Positions 20,071 to 29,216 of a DNA stretch of 64,000 bases are shown here, piece by piece (position 1 is the stretch's first letter; each line of letters begins with the position of its first letter). The stretch lies in assembly GCA_947313855.1 (NCBI GenBank), contig CAMZNS010000035.1, positions 1 to 64,000 on the forward strand. Reading direction: 5' to 3'. A model generated the notes under the pieces. The model did no database searches, was not told where the DNA came from, and saw only the letters and a program-made list of their open reading frames with translations. A program made the position numbers and the translations under genes. Source of the DNA: an uncultured Deferribacteraceae bacterium. Its GTDB lineage: Bacteria > Chrysiogenota > Deferribacteres > CAMZNJ01.

Positions 20071-20175
20071 TGTCTGTTTGCTACTCCACAAGCGTGTTTG
20101 CTAGAAGTACATCGACCTCATAAACAAGTCATCCCTCAACGTGTCTGTTTGCTACTCCACAACCGTGTTTGCTAG
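20071..20175. repeat. Direct repeat; one copy is the 3' coding end of the deaminase gene
   Basis: tgtctgtttgctactccacaa[g/c]cgtgtttgctag at 20071-20104 and 20142-20175; the second overlaps the stop and last codons of the gene ending at 20152. Confidence 0.85.
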
Positions 20176-20691
20176 TTGCTCGAACACTCTCAACATCTTC
20201 ATATACTCTGAAGATTCCACTTTTAAGTGCACAAACTCTATCTTGTTGCCAATATCATTAATTATTGTGTCAGCCATGCCATCGTTGTAGCTCTCACTGT
20301 ACACAACCCTCTTAATGCCAGCGTTGATAATCACCTTGAGGCACATGGAGCACGGTTTTGTAGTGCTGTACAAGGTGCATCCATCTGTGGCGATACCATG
20401 TCGTGCACAGTGTGCAATTGCATTCATCTCACCATGGGAACCACGACAGATATGAAGCTTTTCCCCCGACGGTATCCCCTGATCGTTGCGTAAGCAGCCC
20501 ACCTCAGATGCATGGGGCAAGCCAGAGGGGGCACCATTGTACCCCGTGGCAACAACGCGATTATGCTTTACTAGTACCGCACCAACAGCCCTGCGAATAC
20601 AGGTCGACCTTGTTTTGACCATATGCGACATTAGCATGAAGTAGTCGTCCCAAGATGTGGCAGTATTGTGTAGCTTTGAAACATTGCTCAT
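20152..20691 (-). CDS. dCMP deaminase (ComEB-like)
   Basis: GSHGEMNAIAHCARHG, STTKPCSMCLKVIINAGIKRVVY zinc-binding motifs. Confidence 0.9.
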   Translation of the reverse strand: MSNVSKLHNTATSWDDYFMLMSHMVKTRSTCIRRAVGAVLVKHNRVVATGYNGAPSGLPHASEVGCLRNDQGIPSGEKLHICRGSHGEMNAIAHCARHGIATDGCTLYSTTKPCSMCLKVIINAGIKRVVYSESYNDGMADTIINDIGNKIEFVHLKVESSEYMKMLRVFEQLANTVVE

Positions 20692-20730
20692 TATTTTTCA
20701 TACCTAGAAATAGTTTTAATCGGCACTTCA

Positions 20731-21972
20731 CTAATATTTAAACGTGGGGAATGAGGAGGCAAACTCCTGAACGTCACCCTTGATAGCCTCAATGGACGTT
20801 TCACTGTTGCGTTGCTCATAGGCTTGGTTGATGAAGTTCCCTACTTTCGCCATATCCAGGGTTCCAAAGCCTCGACTAGTCATGGCTGGCGATCCGAATC
20901 GTATCCCCGCAGTAATCAATGGCGAGCTTGTGTCAAACGGCACAGAGTTCTTGTTAGCAGTAATACTCACCCTATCGAGTAGGTGCTCCATCTCCTTACC
21001 TGTAATCCCTTTCGACCTTAGGTCGATGAGCAACAGGTGGTTATCTGTGCCCCCGCTCAAAACGTCAAACCCATGACCAACGAGGTTATTTGACAACGAC
21101 TGTGCGTTAGCTATTACACGCTCCTGATAAGCTTTAAAGCTCGGTTCAAGTGCCTCTTTAAATGCCAAAGCTTTTGCACCGATAACGTGCAGTAGTGGTC
21201 CTCCTTGGCTTCCGGGGAAGATTGATGAGTTCATCTTTTTGGCAATCTCCTCGCTATCGGACAAAATCAAGCCACCACGAGGTCCTCTCAATGTTTTGTG
21301 TGTAGTGGTGGTAACAAGGTGGGCATGGGGGAGTGGTGAATTGTGCAGTCCCGCAACCACCAAGCCGGCAATGTGGGCAATATCTGCCATTAGAAAGGCA
21401 CCTACTTCGTCAGCAATGGCACGGAACCGAGCAAAATCGATGGATCGTGAGTAGGCACTCGCACCCGCAATGATAACTTTAGGACGATGTTTCTTCGCCA
21501 TGGCTAGGGCGTTATCGTAGTCGATGAGGAATGTCTCAGGGGACACCGTGTATCCTACAAAGTTGAATAGTTTGCCGCTAAAGTTGACAGGTGAGCCGTG
21601 AGTTAAGTGCCCGCCGTGGGATAGATCCATTCCAAGAACGGTGTCCCCCGGGTTGCAGAGAGCCATTAGTGCGGCGAAATTGGCTTGGCTACCTGAATGT
21701 GGTTGAACATTGACGTAGTTGGCACCGAACATTTTTTTTGCCCTGTCGATGGCCAAGTTTTCGACAATATCCACATGTTCACAGCCACCGTAATACCGTC
21801 GTCCGGGATACCCTTCTGCATACTTATTTGTTAGTACAGTGGAGTATGCTTCACGAACAGCGTCAGAGACATAGTTTTCGCTAGCGATAAGTTCGATGTT
21901 GTTTAGTTGTCGATGTTCCTCTTTTGTGATAGCGTCGTAAAGTTCCCTATCCATATTTTTTATGAGCTCCAT
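20731..21972 (-). CDS. glyA: Serine hydroxymethyltransferase
   Basis: [36 protein letters not shown]. Start at MELIKNM with a G-rich RBS; the ORF extends to 22059. Confidence 0.97.
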   Translation of the reverse strand: MELIKNMDRELYDAITKEEHRQLNNIELIASENYVSDAVREAYSTVLTNKYAEGYPGRRYYGGCEHVDIVENLAIDRAKKMFGANYVNVQPHSGSQANFAALMALCNPGDTVLGMDLSHGGHLTHGSPVNFSGKLFNFVGYTVSPETFLIDYDNALAMAKKHRPKVIIAGASAYSRSIDFARFRAIADEVGAFLMADIAHIAGLVVAGLHNSPLPHAHLVTTTTHKTLRGPRGGLILSDSEEIAKKMNSSIFPGSQGGPLLHVIGAKALAFKEALEPSFKAYQERVIANAQSLSNNLVGHGFDVLSGGTDNHLLLIDLRSKGITGKEMEHLLDRVSITANKNSVPFDTSSPLITAGIRFGSPAMTSRGFGTLDMAKVGNFINQAYEQRNSETSIEAIKGDVQEFASSFPTFKY

Positions 21973-22111
21973 ATTGAACCCCCCTTTTTTTCGTAGACAC
22001 ACTAAATACTTCTGATTTTGTACGAATTCAGGTTGACCAGATCCAGTATTGAGTTGCAATACAGCGATAAAAGTTTCTAGTGCTTTTATTTATTTGTTAG
22101 TTTAGCACAAA

Positions 22112-22146
22112 AAAAGGGTTTCAGCCACAAGAACTGAAACCCTAGA
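22112..22146 (-). terminator. Intrinsic terminator downstream of the LysM lipoprotein gene
   Basis: AGGGTTTCAG...CTGAAACCCT with T-tract on the minus strand. Confidence 0.8.
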
Positions 22147-22178
22147 AGATTAATATTGAGTTTTTTTATTTTTGGATT

Positions 22179-22793
22179 CTATTTGTTGTCGTATAGAGAC
22201 CAAGCACCGCGTGAGCTTGCCATTTTGCGAGCTTTAGCTTTGTGATCCGATTCGTAATCTGCCCAGATTTTGAGCATTTGGTCGGGGTAGATTAGGTCGG
22301 GGTCGTTAATACTACGTGAGTTGCTCCAGTAGATTAGTGGCCATAGGAATGGGTCGTTCAGTTGTTTGTCGGATATTCCCCATAGGGTATCGCCACGCAT
22401 AACTTTGTAATTAGTCATGGCACCGAGTCCTTGAATTTCGGCCATTACTGCTCCACCTACGAGTGCGTTGTAGTACATTCTTGCTTCATCTATGGCAGAG
22501 TTAGCTTCGTCGTAGCGACAGTTTGCGATGGAAGAGTCGGCTACTTTTAGCATGTTGACAGCTTCGTCGTACTGCATTTTATTTTCGTTACGTGTTTTTT
22601 TGTCTACTCCGCTCAGGTCGGTATTGAGTGAGTACACCGAGGATTGCAACTGACGTTCCATGTCAGTATTGTAGCCGGTTTCGCAGTTTGATGCTGCTAC
22701 TGGGGAAGCGTCTGGATCGATTGAGGCACCGCCACAGGATACTAGAAATATGCTTCCGAATACGGCTAGTGATAAGTAAACTATCCTACTCAT
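22179..22793 (-). CDS. LysM-domain lipoprotein
   Basis: Signal FGSIFLVSCGG; LysM NYKVMRGDTLWGISDKQLNDPFLWPLIYWSN...DPDLIYPDQMLKI. Confidence 0.85.
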   Translation of the reverse strand: MSRIVYLSLAVFGSIFLVSCGGASIDPDASPVAASNCETGYNTDMERQLQSSVYSLNTDLSGVDKKTRNENKMQYDEAVNMLKVADSSIANCRYDEANSAIDEARMYYNALVGGAVMAEIQGLGAMTNYKVMRGDTLWGISDKQLNDPFLWPLIYWSNSRSINDPDLIYPDQMLKIWADYESDHKAKARKMASSRGAWSLYDNK

Positions 22794-23094
22794 TATTAAA
22801 CCTCCAAATGTTTAATAGTCTTCTTTGGTATTAGTATCGGTATTCGCTATAATGCATCTAAAAGTTTGTGGTGAAGTTGATATTAACCGTTGTTTATTAC
22901 GGTTTCTCTTACTCATCAATTCCTCTTAGATACTTACACCGCTTATAATATTACTTTTCTCAATACTTTGCAATAGGTTTCTTAATATTTGATAATAAAT
23001 ATTGAGAATAGTTCAGGAAATTTATTTCAGAACACTTATTAAAGCCTTTGCGTTCGTTGTGTTCTGTTGTTTTGCCTTGTTTATTTCGTATATT

Positions 23095-24897
23095 TTATTT
23101 ATCAAACTTTTTTTGAATTAGTCCTAGCTCCGAGAGTTGTGCTTGTGTAACCTCTGTTGGTGCGTTGGACATGGCGTCGGTTGCTCGTTGAGTTTTGGGA
23201 AAAGGGATGACGTCGCGTATGGAGTCGACGCCACATAGTATTGCGGCGAGTCTGTCTAGACCGAAAGCTATGCCGCCATGTGGTGGGAAGCCGTATTTCA
23301 TGGCATCCAGCAGGAAGCCGAATTTGTTGTTTGCTTCGTCTGCGTTGATTCCCAGCAGTTCGAACACTTTTTCTTGTACCTGATTGTTGTGTATCCTTAT
23401 GGATCCCCCCGCGATTTCGTTACCGTTTAGTACGAGGTCGTATGCACGTGCTTTCAGGTTGCCCACCTCCGTGTTGCCATCAGCATCGAGGATGTTTCCT
23501 TGCGGTGCTGTGAAGGGGTGGTGCACAGCGACGTAGCGTTTTTCGTCGGTGCTGTATTCGAGTAGAGGGAAGTCTACAACCCATAGGAATTTGAATTGAT
23601 TTGCGTCCATGAGTCCTAGAATTTCCCCTAGTTTTAGTCGAAGTCGGGACATGTAGTCGTTGACGGTGTCCACAGCATCTGCGGCGAAGAATATTATGTC
23701 GCCAACATTTGCGTCCATGTGTTTGACTATGTTTGCGGTGATTTCGTCGCCTAGGAATTTGGTTATTGGTGACTGCAATCCGTCTTCGTTGATGCGTATG
23801 TATGCGAGTCCTTTTGCACCAAATTGTGCGACATAGTTTGTTAGGTCATCGATATCTTTGCGACTGAGGTTAGCTTTTTCGGCTTTAATCCCTTTGACGA
23901 TTCCGCCGTTGTTGATGGCATTGTCGAACACTTTGAAGCCGCTCCCTTTTACAACGTCTGTGATGTTGTGTAGTAGCATTTCGAAACGTATGTCGGGTTT
24001 GTCGTTGCCGTATTTGTCCATGGCGTCTTGGTATGTTATTTGTGGTACGTTGCCTAGTTTTGTGCCACGTAGGTTGAGCATTACGTCGCTTACGATTTGT
24101 TCTGCCATGTTCATGACATCTGGTTCCATTGCGAAGCTCATTTCGACGTCGAGTTGTGTAAATTCTGGTTGTCTGTCGGCACGTAGATCTTCGTCGCGGA
24201 AGCATCTTACGATTTGGAAGTATTTTTCGTATCCTGCGGCCATTAGTAGTTGTTTGAATATTTGTGGTGATTGGGGTAGGGCGAAGAAAGTTCCTTTGTT
24301 GACTCTGCTTGGTACGAGGAAGTCTCTTGCCCCTTCTGGTGTACTTTTGGTTAGGTATGGTGTTTCGATTTCGTTGAAGTCCATGTTGTAGAGGGAGTTG
24401 CGAATGGATTTGTACATGTTGTGTTTTGTGAGGATATTTTGTTGCATTGCAACGCGTCTTAGGTCGAGGTATCGGTATTTGAGTCTTAGTTCTTCGTTTG
24501 TGTTGTCATATTCGTCTAGTTGGAAAGGTAGTGTTTGAGAGGCGTTTAGTAGTTGGACATTTTCGACGAAGACTTCTATGTCGCCGGTTTCCAGTCGACT
24601 ATTCGCCATCCCTTCCAGTCGATTGGCGACGGTGCCTTGTATTGCGATGACGTATTCGCCGCGGAATGCGTCTGCTAGTGTGTGAGCTTCTTTTGCTTGT
24701 TTGGAGAAGTTGGGGTCGAAGACTATCTGTGTAACGCCTTTGATGTCTCGTAGATCGATGAAGATAATTCCGCCATGATCTCGCCTATTTTGCACCCACC
24801 CGTTGAGTACAACTTTTTCGCCACTATTGGAGCTACGTAGTTGGTTGTTGTAGTGTGTGCGTTGGAATTCGCTTGTTAGTTCTCGACCTAGGCTCAT
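23095..24897 (-). CDS. aspS: Aspartyl-tRNA synthetase
   Basis: RRDHGGIIFIDLRD, RYLDLRR, PQSPQIFKQLLMAAGYEKYFQIVRCFRDED, GIAFGLDRLAAILCG. Confidence 0.97.
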   Translation of the reverse strand: MSLGRELTSEFQRTHYNNQLRSSNSGEKVVLNGWVQNRRDHGGIIFIDLRDIKGVTQIVFDPNFSKQAKEAHTLADAFRGEYVIAIQGTVANRLEGMANSRLETGDIEVFVENVQLLNASQTLPFQLDEYDNTNEELRLKYRYLDLRRVAMQQNILTKHNMYKSIRNSLYNMDFNEIETPYLTKSTPEGARDFLVPSRVNKGTFFALPQSPQIFKQLLMAAGYEKYFQIVRCFRDEDLRADRQPEFTQLDVEMSFAMEPDVMNMAEQIVSDVMLNLRGTKLGNVPQITYQDAMDKYGNDKPDIRFEMLLHNITDVVKGSGFKVFDNAINNGGIVKGIKAEKANLSRKDIDDLTNYVAQFGAKGLAYIRINEDGLQSPITKFLGDEITANIVKHMDANVGDIIFFAADAVDTVNDYMSRLRLKLGEILGLMDANQFKFLWVVDFPLLEYSTDEKRYVAVHHPFTAPQGNILDADGNTEVGNLKARAYDLVLNGNEIAGGSIRIHNNQVQEKVFELLGINADEANNKFGFLLDAMKYGFPPHGGIAFGLDRLAAILCGVDSIRDVIPFPKTQRATDAMSNAPTEVTQAQLSELGLIQKKFDK

Positions 24898-24947
24898 GTC
24901 TTTTACCTCGTGTAATCAGTTTTGTTGTTTTGTTTGGTTGTGTATGT

Positions 24948-26450
24948 TTATTTAATGTGATCGTGGTCGCCGTCGTGATCGTGGTCGCCGTCGTGATCGT
25001 GATCGCCGTCGTGATCGTGGTAATCATCGGGAATAACGTCCACCATCTCATCAGCATCCCCACCAAGAATAAGGTCGACAATACCCTCCCACAGCTCAGA
25101 GTCCATATGAATATTGGAGTCTGTGTCATGGTTTTGGTCAAGGTTTAGTGGTATGAGCACCTGTTCCCCGGAGGCCATATCGCGTACAAGTAGTTTATCT
25201 TCGGTTATTTCGTTGTCGCCGATGATAACTGTAAACCTTGCGTTGTATCGGTTTGCCACTTTTAGTTGTGATTTGAGGGACGAGCATGTGGGGTTCATGA
25301 TAACACAGAGCCCTGCCCTACGCAACCTTTTCGTAATGTTCGTGGCGAGTCTTTGCCCTAGTGTTTGGTTGTTTGTGTTGAGTGGTGTGGCGATGTATGC
25401 GTCAGCTATGATGGTTGTTTGAGTGTGGTTTTGGTTGTTTTGGTTGTTTTGTTCATTTTGTTCATGGATTTTGTCTTGCTCCATTAGTGCTTCCGTGATC
25501 CTGTCCATCCCCATGGCGAATCCGACACCCTCCACGTCTGGACCTCCTAGTGATTTGACTAATCCGTTGTATCGTCCGCCGCCACATATTACGGATCTTC
25601 GTGCGTCATTGTTGTGTTCGGGTGTGTGTACAAGTTCGAAAGCTGTTCTCATGTAGTAGTCTAGCCCTCGTACGATGCGGGTATCCACTGTGAAGGGGGT
25701 TCCCATGGTGTTGAGCCAGTTTTTCACCCCGTTAAAGTGTTCGTCGCATTCGTCGCATAGGTAGTCGGTAATTTTTGGTGCGTTGATGGTGTGGTAGTTT
25801 AGTGCATCTTTTTTGCAATCCAGTAGTCTCATGGGTCGGGCGTGGTATCGTTCTTGGCAGTCGTTGCATAGGTTGTCTTTGTGTTTTGCGAAGTGTTTCC
25901 TCAGGGCATCTTCGTACCCCTTTCGGCAGTCTTTGCAACCGATGGAGTTTAGGCACACCGTTACCCCTTGCAGACCGTATTCGGCAATGGCATCGTACGC
26001 CATGGTAATCAGTTCTGCGTCGGCATGTGGTTCTTTGGAGGCAAACACCTCTACGCCGTACTGATAAAACTGTCGGTAACGTCCTCTCTGCGGTCTTTCT
26101 CGTCTGAACATCGCCCCTGCGTATGCGATTTTGTCGATACGGTGTTGTTGCGTGTACATCTTGTTTTCAATGTATGCCCTCACAGCGGGTGCCGTTCCTT
26201 CGGGTCTTAGAGCGATGGTGTCTGTTTTTTTGTTGCCCGTTGTGTTGTTGAAGAGGTACATCTCTTTGCTTACAATATCGCTTTCGTCGCCGGCACTTTT
26301 CGAGAAGAGTCCTGCTTTTTCCATCATTGGCAGTTCGATGTGTGTGAATCCACCACGGCGAGTGTGTTCATCTAGTATGGCCATCAGTCCATTAAAGTAG
26401 TGATAGCTTGTGCCATAAATATCGCGAAACCCTTTGACTCTTGTAAACAA
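24948..26450 (-). CDS. hisS: Histidyl-tRNA synthetase with His/Asp/Gly repeat tail
   Basis: RVKGFRDIYG, LRPEGTAPAVRAYIE, YYMRTAFE, VICGGGRYNGL. TTG start at 26450 with GGAGGAAGTGTT-TTG. Confidence 0.93.
   Translation of the reverse strand: MFTRVKGFRDIYGTSYHYFNGLMAILDEHTRRGGFTHIELPMMEKAGLFSKSAGDESDIVSKEMYLFNNTTGNKKTDTIALRPEGTAPAVRAYIENKMYTQQHRIDKIAYAGAMFRRERPQRGRYRQFYQYGVEVFASKEPHADAELITMAYDAIAEYGLQGVTVCLNSIGCKDCRKGYEDALRKHFAKHKDNLCNDCQERYHARPMRLLDCKKDALNYHTINAPKITDYLCDECDEHFNGVKNWLNTMGTPFTVDTRIVRGLDYYMRTAFELVHTPEHNNDARRSVICGGGRYNGLVKSLGGPDVEGVGFAMGMDRITEALMEQDKIHEQNEQNNQNNQNHTQTTIIADAYIATPLNTNNQTLGQRLATNITKRLRRAGLCVIMNPTCSSLKSQLKVANRYNARFTVIIGDNEITEDKLLVRDMASGEQVLIPLNLDQNHDTDSNIHMDSELWEGIVDLILGGDADEMVDVIPDDYHDHDGDHDHDGDHDHDGDHDHIK
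24957..25023. repeat. 18 nt tandem repeat in the hisS 3' end (encodes HDHDGD repeats)
   Basis: tgatcgtggtcgccgtcg repeated more than 3 times. Confidence 0.9.
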
Positions 26451-26823
26451 AACACTTCCTCCGCACCGATACTCGTTCAACTTATTATTATAGCTTATCG
26501 TTACAATATATTTCAAGGTATTTAATTTTGTCAATAAAATACAACGTAAAAATCGAGCAGACAGCTGTCGGTCGACAATGTCTGAACAAGCTTTAAGCAA
26601 GGTTTTGCAGAGGGGTTTCGCCGGTCGGAATGTTAATCGCAAGTGTATCCATGGTAAAATAAATATTTTTTAGCTTGAAAATGGTTTTATAAAAATGTTA
26701 CTATTAGGGTAAATAATCGGTTGATATTTTATTACTTAGTAAAAAGTGAACCATCACCGTGTTGTAAGCTCTAACACTACTTCCAATACCACGACAAAAA
26801 CACAACACAAAGGGGCAATCACT

Positions 26824-27306
26824 ATGACAATAAAAATTTTGAAAGGGGAGCGTGCACCAAACTTCTCCCTCCTCGCATGCGATGGCAAAGAATACACCTT
26901 CGAATCCTTTACCGGTAAAGGTATTGTACTGTTTTTTTACAACAAGGACAATACCCCAAACTGCTCAAAAGAGGCAGAAGACTTCTCGCAACACCTGCAC
27001 GAATTCCACAACCTCGGCTACGAAGTTGTTGGCGTTTCCCCCGATAGTTGCGAAACACATAAAAAGTTTATCAGCAAACGAGACCTATCAATACTACTAC
27101 TATCCGACGAAAACTACAGCGTCGCTAGTGCCTACGGCTCTTACGGTGAAAAAAAACTATTCGCCCCAGCAAGCTCTGGCATTATCCGCTCAACATTCGT
27201 CATCGACCAAAACAGAGACGTACTGCTAGCCGAATACCATATTAATGTTGAAAACCATGCTCAGGATATCCTAACCTTCCTCACAAATATTTCCAAGGCG
27301 AACTAA
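26824..27306 (+). CDS. Peroxiredoxin of the BCP/PrxQ type (apparently 1-Cys)
   Basis: KGERAPNFSLLACDGKEYTFESFTGKGIVLFFYNKDNTPNCSKEAEDF; peroxidatic Cys kept, usual second Cys of TPGCTxEAC absent. Confidence 0.85.
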   Translation: MTIKILKGERAPNFSLLACDGKEYTFESFTGKGIVLFFYNKDNTPNCSKEAEDFSQHLHEFHNLGYEVVGVSPDSCETHKKFISKRDLSILLLSDENYSVASAYGSYGEKKLFAPASSGIIRSTFVIDQNRDVLLAEYHINVENHAQDILTFLTNISKAN

Positions 27307-27387
27307 CTTTAAAGTACTGAACACAGGCATACATTAAGTATATAAATACAAGAGCAAGTATAAATTTTTAAGCAAGAAGGTACACCT

Positions 27388-27699
27388 ATGACCAACAATA
27401 TTAATAACTTCGAAAGTATGATGATGCGATTACGCACAATCGCTGATACGATGGAAAATGATGACGTAACACTTGCCGAAAGCCTCAAACTATTCGAAGA
27501 AGGGATGGATCTCGGCAAAGAATGTCGTGGGATTTTGAGCAGTGTTGAGGTTCGCGTCAACGAAATCAAAGAGCAGGCAAAACGCGTTGGCATCGATCCT
27601 GCCACAACAAACACACCGCCAAATAACTCACAGTTACCCCCTAGTGGCAACAATAACGGCACTACCATCAACCCAAGTGTTACGGATCTGCCGTTTTAG
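27388..27699 (+). CDS. xseB: Exodeoxyribonuclease VII small subunit
   Basis: NFESMMMRLRTIADTMENDDVTLAESLKLFEEGMDLGKECRGIL; position upstream of ispA-dxs. Confidence 0.85.
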   Translation: MTNNINNFESMMMRLRTIADTMENDDVTLAESLKLFEEGMDLGKECRGILSSVEVRVNEIKEQAKRVGIDPATTNTPPNNSQLPPSGNNNGTTINPSVTDLPF

Positions 27700-28094
27700 G
27701 CTCCTGCACACACAGGCTGGTGATTGGTGATTGGTGATTGAGAGTTGACGGCTGGTGGCGTAACTCCCCATTAATTTGAGTTAACTTTGACATTGCACTC
27801 GAAGTCGTTTATAATACTTCAAACTTGGCTTACCCCTCCTCGTTTACTAGAGGGGTGCACTGTTAGAGGCTTCTTCGCTACCATACCTCTACTGTTGACT
27901 CAGGCACCTTCTTTTGCTAGCGGGGTGCACGTTTGACAATCGTAGTAGCAATAGCCGTAGCAGTAGCCGTAGTCATCGTAAACGTAAACGTAAACGTACA
28001 TCGAGCGAAGCCTACACCGTGCAAAGCCTACACCGTGCGAAGTATTAAAAAGAGGTACCCCTAATGTGTCCTGCCTTTAAATTAAGTGGATTTT

Positions 28095-29033
28095 ATGCAT
28101 AAAACAAATTCTGTTTTCGATAAATATTCCAAAAGCATTACTGACTACATGGAGGGCTCCCTCCCACCTTACAGCCCCCATACTCCTCACCTTGAGGAGG
28201 CGATGCTCTACTCACTTATCCCCACAGGGAAGGCTATTCGCCCCTTGTTAGCCCTTAGCTCGTACAAGCTGTTTGCCCACTCCCACCGCGAAGCGATCCC
28301 TATGGCCGCTTGCATCGAGATGCTCCACACCTACACCCTTGTTCACGACGACCTTCCCTCCATGGACAACGACGCCATTAGGCGTGGACGTGCTAGCACC
28401 CATGTTGCCTACGGCGATTGGCTTGCAACCCTAGCGGGTGACGCCCTACTCACCAAGGTTTTCGAGATAATGAGCATCAATACCCGCTTCAACAGCGACG
28501 TCCGCATCAACGCCATCGCAAAGCTGGCTCAGTATGCTGGTCATACAGGTCTTATTGCTGGTCAAGTTGCCGACATGTCTTACTCCCTCGCCGGCATGTC
28601 CACCATGAGCAATTTGTCCAAGGAGTCTGTCCTCGAGTTTATACATACTAACAAGACTGCGGCACTGTTTCGTTACTCCTGCGAGCTTGGTGGGATCCTT
28701 GCTGAGGCGTCTCCTCGCGATACCTCTACCATTGCCCTTTTTGGTGAGAAGCTTGGTTTAGCGTTCCAAATATACGACGATATCGAAGACAGTAGCTCTC
28801 ATCAAGACGACGACAAGCTCACTTACCCCAGTGTTATCGGTCTCAGTGAGTCCACAAAGCTGTACAAACAGCTACTCGCCGAATCACTTGCCCTTCTGGA
28901 CAACTTTGCCGTGCCTGCTTACAACAGTGAGGCATTGTCGGACTTGATTATACTAGCGAATAGCATCGGCAACGATCTTGGCGACGATACTCCCGACGAT
29001 ACTCCCGACGATACTCCAATGGCTACCCCTTAG
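28095..29033 (+). CDS. ispA: Polyprenyl (farnesyl/geranyl) diphosphate synthase with DDTP-repeat C-terminus
   Basis: GKAIRPLL, VHDDLPSMDNDAIRRGRAS, FQIYDDIED; C-terminus GDDTPDDTPDDTP. Confidence 0.93.
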   Translation: MHKTNSVFDKYSKSITDYMEGSLPPYSPHTPHLEEAMLYSLIPTGKAIRPLLALSSYKLFAHSHREAIPMAACIEMLHTYTLVHDDLPSMDNDAIRRGRASTHVAYGDWLATLAGDALLTKVFEIMSINTRFNSDVRINAIAKLAQYAGHTGLIAGQVADMSYSLAGMSTMSNLSKESVLEFIHTNKTAALFRYSCELGGILAEASPRDTSTIALFGEKLGLAFQIYDDIEDSSSHQDDDKLTYPSVIGLSESTKLYKQLLAESLALLDNFAVPAYNSEALSDLIILANSIGNDLGDDTPDDTPDDTPMATP

Positions 29034-29216
29034 TGCTGTTTTTGTTATGTGTGGTGAGATTTATGTGGATAAATTTATGAATGCAGACTTGCTTATCTTT
29101 AGACTATTTATATGTTACAGCGACCGATTGAGCCATTTGCGTTCATGTGGTGGAGGTTTTATTACATGCACAGTAGCAGATTGAACAAACAACTGAGCTA
29201 CAGAAGTATTCCACTC

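Noticed and set aside
26824-27306. Peroxiredoxin as another degenerate enzyme
   Set aside because: The peroxidatic Cys (TPNCS) is present. Loss of the second Cys is common in 1-Cys BCP-type proteins.
27826-28060. Non-coding RNA between xseB and ispA
   Set aside because: Only short imperfect repeats (gaggggtgcac / gcggggtgcac; cgtaaa x3; cctacaccgtgc x2) without a coherent fold; too weak to call.
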